Positions 1-6,254 of a stretch of 21,382 nucleotides of DNA are shown piece by piece. Source of the stretch: Candidatus Omnitrophota bacterium (GTDB lineage Bacteria > Omnitrophota > Gorgyraeia > 2-01-FULL-45-10); contig JAPLMG010000227.1 in NCBI GenBank assembly GCA_026387165.1, positions 1-21,382 on the forward strand. The letters are read 5' to 3'. Numbering within the stretch: position 1 is the stretch's first letter; each line of letters opens with the position of its first letter. The notes below the pieces were generated by a model. The model was not told the origin of the DNA, did no database searches, and saw only the letters and a list, made by a program, of their open reading frames with translations. Both the position numbers and the translations under genes were made by a program.

Positions 1-393
1 TGGTAAAAAAGTATTCGTATCGGCTTCAAGCGATAATACGGTGAGATTCTTCACACTCGACCCTGTAGACCACACCACCAATGAGGTAGGCATATTCGAT
101 AAACATACCAACTGGGTCCGGTCAGCCAATGAGACCACATTGGTAGTAGATGGTAAAAAAGTATTCGTATCGGCTTCTTATGATAAGACGGTGAGATTCT
201 TCACACTTGACCCTGTAAACCACACCACCAATGAGGTAGCCATATTCGATAAACATACCGGCTGGGTCCTGTCAGCCAATGAGACCACATTGGTAGTAGA
301 TGGTAAAAAAGTATTCGTATCGGCTTCTTATGATAAGACGGTGAGATTCTTCACACTCGACCCTGTAAACCACACCACCAATGAGGTAGCCAT
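1..393 (+). repeat. In-frame tandem repeat array A, 150-bp period
   Basis: Three units start at 1, 151 and 301 and each encodes 50 residues of the WD40-like gene. Units 1 and 2 differ at about 11 of 150 bases. Unit 3 matches unit 2 except for one base until identity ends near 393. The array continues off the left edge. Most differences between units 1 and 2 change the amino acid (9 of 11 by hand count). Confidence 0.93.
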
Positions 394-2107
394 GTTAAGG
401 CCGCGTGACGGTATAAAAGGCCATCAGGATAGATGCCTGTCCGTCGCTTATATACCCGGACAAAAACTTCTCATTGCCTCAACAGGCACAGAAATAGACA
501 GCTCTGTCTCTGATAAAAAGAAGAAGTTCCTCAACGCCGTTCTATTCTGGGACCTGTCGGAGGCCGTGACCGGACAGGCTCCCGATACCGGAGGAGCCCG
601 AGCCGCCGCGCGAAAAATCGCGCCTGAAGAGATCGAACCCCTGCGCCATGAGCTCGCCTCTCTTGAAAAAGAGCGCGCCTTACTCGAGCGCCTCGTTGAG
701 ATCGAGGCCGGGATCGCCAGGGTGGCCGGACAGATCGCCCGCGCTATTCCTGCCGCCGTGCCCGGAGGGGTTCAAGATGACGCACAAAGGCTTGTTGTGG
801 CCCCCAGCGCCGGGATCGCCACCACGAAACTCTGTGAGCTGTCGGGCGAAGAAGCTTTTAATGACGCAAGGCAGACGCCGTTTAAGGATAGTAGCAACCT
901 CCCCATATTCGTATCGGCGTCAGATGACAACACCGTAAAATTCTTCACTCTTGATATAGCTAATAAGTCCACAACTCTTCTCACTTCTTTTAATGAGCAT
1001 ACTGGCCGGGTCTGGTCCGCCCAATACACAGGGTTAAAGGATAGTAACAATCTCCCCATATTCGTATCGGCGTCAAGTGACAACACCGTAAAATTCTTCA
1101 CTCTTGATATAGCTAATAAGTCCACAACTCCTCTCACTTCTTTTAATGAGCATACTGGCCGGGTCTGGTCCGCCCAATACACAGGGTTAAAGGATAGTAA
1201 CAATCTCCCCATATTCGTATCGGCGTCAGATGACAACACCGTAAAATTCTTCACCTTAAATGCCAGGGTCAAAGAGAAGGCCGCTCGAATCCTTCCCGAC
1301 GACTCTGCCGTCATCGGATTAAGAACCGAGCTTGCGCGGCTCGAAAAAGAGCGCGGCGTGATAGAGAAAGGCCTCGCACCGGTCATTGCGCAAGAAAGCG
1401 CCGCACAGGTTATTCCGGCGAGCAGGCCTTCAAGGAGACCATCTGGCAAAGTCAGGAAAAATGAAGGCAGCAGTCCTTCGTCAAGTATTTTGCCTTTTGC
1501 GCCATTGGGGAAGATCGGCATCGAACCGATCCTGCGTAACGATACAGCTATGTCTGTAAACCTATTTTGCGATCAGATACCCGCCATTCTAAAAGAAGGC
1601 AGGCGTTATGAGGTCCGCTATAACAGCCGCGTGCTGGACGATTCTTACAAAGGGCTCATGGAAGAGTATATATCGATACTTAACGGGCGCTTTCCGTCAT
1701 CCGAGTTTAAGCTTGTAAAGTCATCATTTGATGACGACCGCCTTTTAGAGACGAAGTGCTACCTGAAGAACGGAACCAGCCCCATTGGCGAAGGCGCTGT
1801 CCGCGCCACCCCGGAAGAAGGGGAATTAAAAGAGTATTTTATACGGGTCGTGGCGATGATGAATATGACGATTGCCGCCTCATCCATCACAACTCCCGGG
1901 CAGAATGAAGATGGGCGCCTTATTCAATATATCGCGTCTCAGTACCGCTCATTAGCCGAGCGCGGACTGGATCTGACCGGAGACCCGGCCAAAGATGTCG
2001 ATATCGTAAAGAACCTCTCCATTATCCTGCCAAAGACGGGCAGGATCAATTCCGACAGCCAGGCCGTGAAGAATGACATGATGCGCTCTCTCCTCAGGGA
2101 CGCATAG
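2..2107 (+). CDS. WD40-repeat protein, 5' end outside window
   Basis: The frame is open from the first bases of the window, so the gene begins upstream; the GTG at 41 lies inside a repeat and is not a start. The N-terminal part holds 50-residue units with the WD40 pattern (FVSAS-x-D-x-TV-R/K-FFTLD ... H-TG-V-S). A degenerate unit follows at about 415-575, with GHQ near its start and LFWDL at its end. A helical, charged segment (about 620-760) follows, then a second array of 51-residue units (884-1256) and a second, similar helical segment (about 1300-1400: LRTELARLEKERG, compared with LRHELASLEKERA in the first). The last 190 residues or so, from about 1540, form a domain I do not recognise. 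WD40 propellers are usually protein-interaction scaffolds; the partner is unknown. No membrane segment is seen in the visible part. The WD40 assignment is fairly sure; the role is unknown. Confidence 0.8.
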   Translation, partial: GKKVFVSASSDNTVRFFTLDPVDHTTNEVGIFDKHTNWVRSANETTLVVDGKKVFVSASYDKTVRFFTLDPVNHTTNEVAIFDKHTGWVLSANETTLVVDGKKVFVSASYDKTVRFFTLDPVNHTTNEVAMLRPRDGIKGHQDRCLSVAYIPGQKLLIASTGTEIDSSVSDKKKKFLNAVLFWDLSEAVTGQAPDTGGARAAARKIAPEEIEPLRHELASLEKERALLERLVEIEAGIARVAGQIARAIPAAVPGGVQDDAQRLVVAPSAGIATTKLCELSGEEAFNDARQTPFKDSSNLPIFVSASDDNTVKFFTLDIANKSTTLLTSFNEHTGRVWSAQYTGLKDSNNLPIFVSASSDNTVKFFTLDIANKSTTPLTSFNEHTGRVWSAQYTGLKDSNNLPIFVSASDDNTVKFFTLNARVKEKAARILPDDSAVIGLRTELARLEKERGVIEKGLAPVIAQESAAQVIPASRPSRRPSGKVRKNEGSSPSSSILPFAPLGKIGIEPILRNDTAMSVNLFCDQIPAILKEGRRYEVRYNSRVLDDSYKGLMEEYISILNGRFPSSEFKLVKSSFDDDRLLETKCYLKNGTSPIGEGAVRATPEEGELKEYFIRVVAMMNMTIAASSITTPGQNEDGRLIQYIASQYRSLAERGLDLTGDPAKDVDIVKNLSIILPKTGRINSDSQAVKNDMMRSLLRDA
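884..1256 (+). repeat. In-frame tandem repeat array B, 153-bp period
   Basis: Units begin near 884, 1037 and 1190; the third is partial and ends near 1256. Units 1 and 2 differ at only about 5 bases, 4 of them replacement changes. The array encodes 51-residue WD40-like units related to array A: both share an ATTCGTATCGGC core coding for FVSAS. Confidence 0.93.
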
Positions 2108-2193
2108 TGTAAATTCAGATTTACCTTGCCGTTGTTTTTTCCATGTAGTATCCTATCCCTTAATAGGAGATTTGCTCCACTAAAAGGCGCTAA

Positions 2194-3045
2194 ATGCACG
2201 AAGCTCTGTATTACGAGAAACTTGATTCAAAAAAAGTCCGCTGCCGCCTCTGCCCGTATGAATGCAATATATCGGATGGCATGCGCGGCGCGTGCGGCGT
2301 GCGGCAGAATATCGACGGCGTTCTCTACAGTTTGGTTTACGGCAAGACCACCGGCCTCGCGTTAGACCCAATAGAAAAGAAACCTCTCTATCATTACCAT
2401 CCCGGCGAATTTATATTGTCCTTAGGCACCAGAGGCTGCAACCTGCACTGCGATTTTTGCCAGAATTGGCACACTTCCCAGGAAGTGGACGGCCCGATGG
2501 AAAAGATCACATCTGAAGAGGTGGTGAGAAGAGCAAAGGAGCTCGGCTCGTTCGGGATCGCCTACACCTACAACGAGCCCTTCATATGGTATGAATTTGT
2601 CCTAGATACGGCGAAGCTTGCCAAGCAGAACGGGCTGGATAATGTGCTGGTCACGAATGGCTTTGTCAATACAGAGCCGTTAAAAGAGATGCTCCCGTAT
2701 ATAGACGCCATGAATATAGACCTGAAGTCTTTCGACGAGGATTTTTATGTCAAGGTATGTAAGGGGAGGTTAAAGCCGGTGCTGGATGTCATAAAGATAT
2801 CCGCGAAGGCATGCCACGTCGAACTGACCAACCTTATCATACCGACATTGAACGATTCGGAAGGCTCAATAAGGAAGATAGTGGATTGGATATGCGGGAA
2901 TTTAGGACCGGATGTACCGCTGCATCTATCGAGATACTTTCCGTGCTATAAGATGGCGCTTCCGCCAACGCCCGTGGAGACGTTAAAAAGAGCGGAGCGC
3001 ATAGCCAAAGAGAAACTGAAGTACGTTTATGTGGGAAATGTGTAG
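2194..3045 (+). CDS. AmrS-like radical SAM protein, short C-terminus
   Basis: This 283-residue protein has the radical SAM cluster motif C82-xxx-C86-xx-C89 (GCNLHCDFCQNW). It also has the N-terminal Cys set of the AmmeMemoRadiSam/PflA-like group (C17, C20, C24, C34) and the family phrases YNEPFIWYEF and MNIDLKSF. The family uses a 4Fe-4S cluster and SAM to generate radicals; its substrate is not established. AAAGG 6 nt before the ATG supports the start. Relatives, as I recall them, continue after YVYVGNV with a PGH segment and a Cys-rich zinc-ribbon-like tail of about 45-50 residues. Here a TAG follows GNV directly, and a repeat element starts about 10 bases later. The Memo and AMMECR1 partners that give the system its name are not in the window. 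The family is sure; whether the tail loss inactivates it is unknown. Confidence 0.88.
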   Translation: MHEALYYEKLDSKKVRCRLCPYECNISDGMRGACGVRQNIDGVLYSLVYGKTTGLALDPIEKKPLYHYHPGEFILSLGTRGCNLHCDFCQNWHTSQEVDGPMEKITSEEVVRRAKELGSFGIAYTYNEPFIWYEFVLDTAKLAKQNGLDNVLVTNGFVNTEPLKEMLPYIDAMNIDLKSFDEDFYVKVCKGRLKPVLDVIKISAKACHVELTNLIIPTLNDSEGSIRKIVDWICGNLGPDVPLHLSRYFPCYKMALPPTPVETLKRAERIAKEKLKYVYVGNV

Positions 3046-3080
3046 CAGTATCTAAGTGAAAAAAGTGAAAAAGGGGACTG

Positions 3081-3163
3081 AAAAAGGGGACGGGTTCATT
3101 TTTTCTCTATTTTTTCTTTTTCTATTCCTATTCCTATTCTAAAAATGAACCCGTCCCCTTTTT
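3081..3163. repeat. REP-like hairpin, copy 1 (23-bp perfect stem)
   Basis: Arms 3081-3103 and 3141-3163 are perfect inverted complements built on GGGGACGGGTTCATTTTT, with a 37-nt pyrimidine-rich loop containing CTATTC-type hexamer repeats. A partial extra copy (AAAAAGGGGACTG) lies just upstream. The right arm ends 12 bases from the stop codon of the minus-strand pilin gene, so it could also end transcription from either side. Confidence 0.9.
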
Positions 3164-3174
3164 CCTTTTTCTCC

Positions 3175-3690
3175 TTACCCTAAATACTCCGGTAATCCGC
3201 CGGAGTATGTAGGGTATCCGGAAGCAGGAATATCGAATTGGGTAATATTTCCGTTCATGTCCATAAAAAGAGAGCTGCCATACCCGCCGATTGTTTTCGT
3301 CTCCGCTCCTTTAGGGGCAGCAATGTTTCGACCCATATCAATAACCACATAAACACCATTATTGCTGCTACTACCAGACATTGTTAACCAGTAGGCCCCC
3401 TGGCTGAAATATGTCCCCTCAAGATCCTTAGGGCCTATGCCAAGATTATTAGAAGCCCAAGCCGGGAAGTTAGTATCAGTAAGCCAACCAGCATAATTTG
3501 CAGTACCTCCCGTTGACCGGTATATTCTTATCGCCGATCTTATTGCGCCCATTCCCGTTATGCCTTCGGAGAGTATGGCCTTTGTCTTCATGGCATTCAT
3601 CATCGGAGCCGCGATAGCCGCAAGGACACCGATTATTATGATGACTACTATAAGCTCTACCAGCGTAAAACCTTTTTTATTTAAGCGCAC
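3175..3690 (-). CDS. Type IV pilin / type II secretion pseudopilin-like protein
   Basis: The 171-residue protein starts MRLNKKGFTLVELIVV. This is the prepilin peptidase (PilD) recognition site G/FTLVE followed by a hydrophobic helix (about residues 8-29), the hallmark of class III signal peptides. The mature part is rich in Gly, Ser, Asn and Tyr and ends in a short beta-rich region; no GspG calcium-site signature is evident. The start is GTG, chosen because GGAGGAGG lies just upstream and the motif follows at once. A TATAAT lies a short way upstream. PilD and assembly ATPases are not in the window, so this is probably an orphan minor pilin or pseudopilin. It follows the PpiD-like gene on the same strand by 63 bp. 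Confidence 0.9.
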   Translation of the reverse strand: MRLNKKGFTLVELIVVIIIIGVLAAIAAPMMNAMKTKAILSEGITGMGAIRSAIRIYRSTGGTANYAGWLTDTNFPAWASNNLGIGPKDLEGTYFSQGAYWLTMSGSSSNNGVYVVIDMGRNIAAPKGAETKTIGGYGSSLFMDMNGNITQFDIPASGYPTYSGGLPEYLG

Positions 3691-3705
3691 ACCGGCCTCC
3701 TCCGT

Positions 3706-3711
3706 ATTATA
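3706..3711 (-). promoter_or_regulatory. Possible -10 box for the pilin gene
   Basis: On the minus strand a perfect TATAAT lies 15 bases before the GTG start, in the 63-bp gap after the PpiD-like gene. No good -35 is seen at 16-18 nt, and the box is close to the SD, so the leader would be very short. Weak support; the two genes may instead be co-transcribed. Confidence 0.25.
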
Positions 3712-3753
3712 ATGTTGAGTGTACTATATCTTCTTGATATTACAAACGAGATT

Positions 3754-4953
3754 TTATCTGTAGTATTTATCCGTCTCGTCCAGCTTTATCGCCAATTTAG
3801 CCTTCTCTTCCAGGGACTTAAGCCACTTCTCCATTATGAGGTTGGATCTGGCTTCGAGTATCTTCTTTGAATATTCTTCCTTCTCCTTCGCGAACGCTTC
3901 CTCGTCCGCAGCCTTTTTTCCCGTAACCTCGAATATGATATAGCCCTTACCGATCTCTATGGGCTTGGACAGTTCGAGATCTTTCAGTCCGTATGACGCA
4001 TCGACTATAACCGGCGCGTCGCTTAAGGCTTCGAGCGTATCTTTTCTTGAGAAGAAGTCGGTATCTTTGACAGACAGGCCCAGCTTCGAGGCCGCGTTCG
4101 CGAACGTCTCGCCTTTATTGCCGGTCCTCTCCAGGAGCTCTTCATAGATCCCGCCGGACCTCTCCTTGACCATCTTCCTTGCCTCGGCCTCTTTAAAGTA
4201 TCTTTCTATATCGGCTTTCGACTCTTCGAACATTGCCGGGCGGTCGGGAATGGCGCCTTTCAAGTTGGACTTTACCATGAGCGTGCCCTTATTCTTGTCG
4301 TAAAAATCTTTCACGGCATTCTCGCCTATGCTGACCTTGTTGAGGCAGTCTTTCGGCTCAAGGAGGATATACGAGATCTTGATCTTCGCGAACTCTTTCT
4401 TATATTCGGACAGAATATCGTCGTCCGATAATTTGACATCTTTTGTAAAAGAGGAGGACAATTTCTGCAAAGAGATATTCTCTCTCACTATCTCCTCAAA
4501 AGCTCTCGGCTCCAGGCCTATGTTGTTCCTCAGCATGTACGCGTAGAACCTGTCGTCGAACGTACCGTTCCTCAAGAAGAGAGGATGGCTCCGCAGGGCC
4601 TCTATGACCTCTTTGTCGGGAGTCTTTATGCCTGCTTTTTTGGCCTCCTCCAGCATCAGTATCCTGTCCCACGCAAGCTTCGCGAGCATCGGTTTGTTGG
4701 GCAGAAGGGCATCGAGCACCTTGGGCTGGTTGAAGTAATTCAGTATTATCTGGCACCTCACGCCCGAAAGGGCGTTAGAGAGTTCATCGAACAAAACTTT
4801 TCTGTTGTTCACAAAACCGACGTAGTCCGGGCCCTTATCTTTGGAGCGCGACGAGCTGGCCCCTCCCCACATTATAAAGGAAGGCACTACAATTATGACG
4901 ACACCCCACAATATGAATTTCATTACTGCCTTTTTTCTCAATAGTTTAAGCAT
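3754..4953 (-). CDS. PpiD/SurA-N-like membrane-anchored chaperone, parvulin domain apparently lost
   Basis: The 399-residue protein has an N-terminal basic stretch and one membrane anchor (about residues 12-30). A SurA-N-type helical chaperone region (about 40-180) follows, with the typical order of a LAWDRILMLEEAKKAGI-like helix, a TPDKEV segment and a LRNGTFDDRFYAYML-like segment. In PpiD a parvulin PPIase domain follows an FYxKN segment. Here FYDKNKGTLMV runs within about 20 residues into a charged helix (FEESKADIERYF), with no room for the roughly 90-residue parvulin fold or its GGDLG-type motifs. The protein is also well short of E. coli PpiD (about 620). It probably acts on the periplasmic side in folding of exported proteins. 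AGAGGAG before the ATG and an upstream consensus-like promoter support the start. Confidence 0.75.
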   Translation of the reverse strand: MLKLLRKKAVMKFILWGVVIIVVPSFIMWGGASSSRSKDKGPDYVGFVNNRKVLFDELSNALSGVRCQIILNYFNQPKVLDALLPNKPMLAKLAWDRILMLEEAKKAGIKTPDKEVIEALRSHPLFLRNGTFDDRFYAYMLRNNIGLEPRAFEEIVRENISLQKLSSSFTKDVKLSDDDILSEYKKEFAKIKISYILLEPKDCLNKVSIGENAVKDFYDKNKGTLMVKSNLKGAIPDRPAMFEESKADIERYFKEAEARKMVKERSGGIYEELLERTGNKGETFANAASKLGLSVKDTDFFSRKDTLEALSDAPVIVDASYGLKDLELSKPIEIGKGYIIFEVTGKKAADEEAFAKEKEEYSKKILEARSNLIMEKWLKSLEEKAKLAIKLDETDKYYR

Positions 4954-4973
4954 ATATCTCCTCTTTTGTATTG

Positions 4974-5002
4974 ATTATATTTTATATCGCGAATTTACTC
5001 AA
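4974..5002 (-). promoter_or_regulatory. Sigma70-type promoter for the PpiD-like gene
   Basis: On the minus strand TTGAGT (4997-5002) and TATAAT (4974-4979) are 17 bp apart. A short leader with AGAGGAG then leads to the ATG at 4953. The -10 is perfect and the -35 matches 4 of 6. The hairpin repeat copy 2 lies directly behind the -35. Confidence 0.6.
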
Positions 5003-5020
5003 GCAATAAGTGAAAAAGTG

Positions 5021-5076
5021 AAAAAGGGGACGGGTTCATTTTTTCAGAATATAAAAAATGAACCCGTCCCCTTTTT
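5021..5076. repeat. REP-like hairpin, copy 2 (24-bp perfect stem)
   Basis: Arms 5021-5044 and 5053-5076 are perfect inverted complements with the same GGGGACGGGTTCATTTTT core as the copy at 3081, but only an 8-nt loop. The left flank (AAGTGAAAAAGTG) is also shared with copy 1. With its T-rich right end it could act as a bidirectional terminator. Confidence 0.92.
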
Positions 5077-5150
5077 CCTTCTGACAATCACTTGCGTCCA
5101 AATTAACATTGCATACTCGTCGAGAAACTTATTTTGAGATACTAAATCAT

Positions 5151-5227
5151 GTCATGCCCGCGAAAGCATGCCCTGAGCGAAGTCGAAGGGCGGGCATCCA
5201 TAAACAATCCTCGTCTGGATTCCCGCC
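5151..5227. repeat. Composite intergenic repeat (GCCCGCGAAAGC / CCTGAGCGAAGTCGAAGGG)
   Basis: The stretch starts like the widespread repeat TCATGCCCGCGAAAGC and later has CTGGATTCCCGCC, its usual second half. Between them sits a CCTGAGCGAAGTCGAAGGG word of the second repeat family seen at 6120-6240 and 10540-10640. It looks like one repeat family nested in another. No gene is seen in 5077-5328. Confidence 0.6.
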
Positions 5228-5236
5228 GTCGAGTGG

Positions 5237-5266
5237 TTGACAAAGCCGAGAGCAGTATGTTAGAGT
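5237..5266 (+). promoter_or_regulatory. Weak promoter candidate upstream of the aldolase gene
   Basis: TTGACA (5237-5242) is a perfect -35, followed after 18 bp by TAGAGT (5261-5266), which matches TATAAT at 4 of 6. A 14-bp palindrome, CCTGCCATGGCAGG, lies downstream in the leader at 5298-5311, just before the SD, and could be an operator or leader hairpin. Both are suggestions only. Confidence 0.3.
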
Positions 5267-5328
5267 AGCGGACAAGGTCATAGATAGAATCAAAACGCCT
5301 GCCATGGCAGGTTACGAGGAGGTATAAA

Positions 5329-6129
5329 ATGGATTGGGGAATGGAGAATCGTTTAAGTCAGCTTATGCCTAAAGGCAGATGTTTTTTTATGCCGATAGAT
5401 CACGGGTATTTTCAAGGCCCGACGACCGGCCTTGAGAAGCCGGCAGATACGGTAGCTCCGTTAATGAAATACGTGGATGCCATCTTCTGCACGAGGGGGG
5501 TATTGCGCTCCGCGATCCCGCCGGCTAACACCAAACCTATTATCCTGAGGGTTTCCGGATGCACCAGCATGGCGGGAAAAGACCTGGCCAATGAAGAATT
5601 GACAACCTCTATCGACGAGATAATCCGTCTCAACGTTCAGGCGGTCGGTGTATCGGTTTTTGTCGGCAGTGACTACGAGAAAGAGACGCTCGGGAACCTC
5701 TCCACGCTCGTCAACGAATGCGAACCTTACGGCATTCCTGTGATGGCAGTTACCGCGGTCGGCAAAGAGATGGAAAAGCGGCAGGCCCGATATCTGGGCT
5801 TAAGCTGCCGCATAGCCGCCGAGCTTGGTGCCAGAGTAGTCAAAACATACTGGTGCGAAAAAGATTTCGATAAGGTCGTCAGCGGCTGTCCGGTGCCGGT
5901 GATCATTGCCGGCGGACCTAAATGTGATTCTGAGCTCGAGGTGCTGGAATTTGTGCATAACGGGATGCAGAACGGGGCTGTGGGGATCAATTTAGGCCGC
6001 AATGTCTGGCAAAGTCCGCATCCGGCGGCGATGGCAAAGGCCCTGCGGGCGGTTATCCACGAGAACGCGTCGGTGAAGAAGGCAAAAGAGATCTTCGATA
6101 CTTCGATAAAAACTCAGTATCGACCCTGA
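5329..6129 (+). CDS. LsrF/DhnA-type class I aldolase family protein
   Basis: This 266-residue TIM-barrel protein belongs to the family containing LsrF, ADH synthase of archaeal aromatic biosynthesis, and DhnA-type fructose-bisphosphate aldolase. Seen directly: the MPIDHGY motif near residue 21, the Schiff-base Lys region VVKTYWCEKDF with K172, the phosphate-binding IIAGGPK loop (193-198), and the GINLGRNVWQS segment near the end. The closest match from memory is LsrF, which acts on phosphorylated AI-2 products, but no lsr transporter or kinase is nearby, so the substrate is open. GAGGAGG 6 nt before the ATG fixes the start. The last codons (YRP-stop) lie inside an intergenic repeat of the ATCGACCCTGAGC type. 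The downstream dehydrogenase may share its pathway. Confidence 0.82.
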   Translation: MDWGMENRLSQLMPKGRCFFMPIDHGYFQGPTTGLEKPADTVAPLMKYVDAIFCTRGVLRSAIPPANTKPIILRVSGCTSMAGKDLANEELTTSIDEIIRLNVQAVGVSVFVGSDYEKETLGNLSTLVNECEPYGIPVMAVTAVGKEMEKRQARYLGLSCRIAAELGARVVKTYWCEKDFDKVVSGCPVPVIIAGGPKCDSELEVLEFVHNGMQNGAVGINLGRNVWQSPHPAAMAKALRAVIHENASVKKAKEIFDTSIKTQYRP

Positions 6130-6240
6130 GCATAGTCGTCCTTCGACTTAGCTCAGGACGACCTTGAGCCTGTCGATGGTTCGGCGTTGCTCACCATCGA
6201 CCCTGAGCGAAGCCGAAGGGTCGAAAGGTCGAAGGGTCGA
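6120..6240. repeat. Cluster of CCTTCGAC / ATCGACCCTGAGC repeats
   Basis: The 110-bp gap between the aldolase and dehydrogenase genes consists of several direct and inverted copies of ATCGACCCTGAGC and CCTTCGAC words, including a GTCGTCCT/AGGACGAC stem and closely spaced GAAGGGTCGA copies at the right end. The left edge provides the aldolase stop codon; the right edge contributes the upstream in-frame ATG of the next gene. Confidence 0.8.
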
Positions 6241-6254
6241 TGAGGAAAAAGGGA

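Noticed and set aside
1..1256. Regular 150/153-bp repeats as a possible CRISPR or non-coding satellite
   Set aside because: The units are in frame, have no unique spacers, and encode WD40-like residues with codon-scale changes.
772..1521. Open frame of 249 codons on the minus strand
   Set aside because: It is the antisense of the repeat-coding region; the repeats keep the opposite frame open. No SD and no family likeness.
5329..6129. Naming the aldolase lsrF outright
   Set aside because: The motifs fit the LsrF/DhnA family, but no AI-2 transport or kinase genes are near, so the substrate cannot be assigned.
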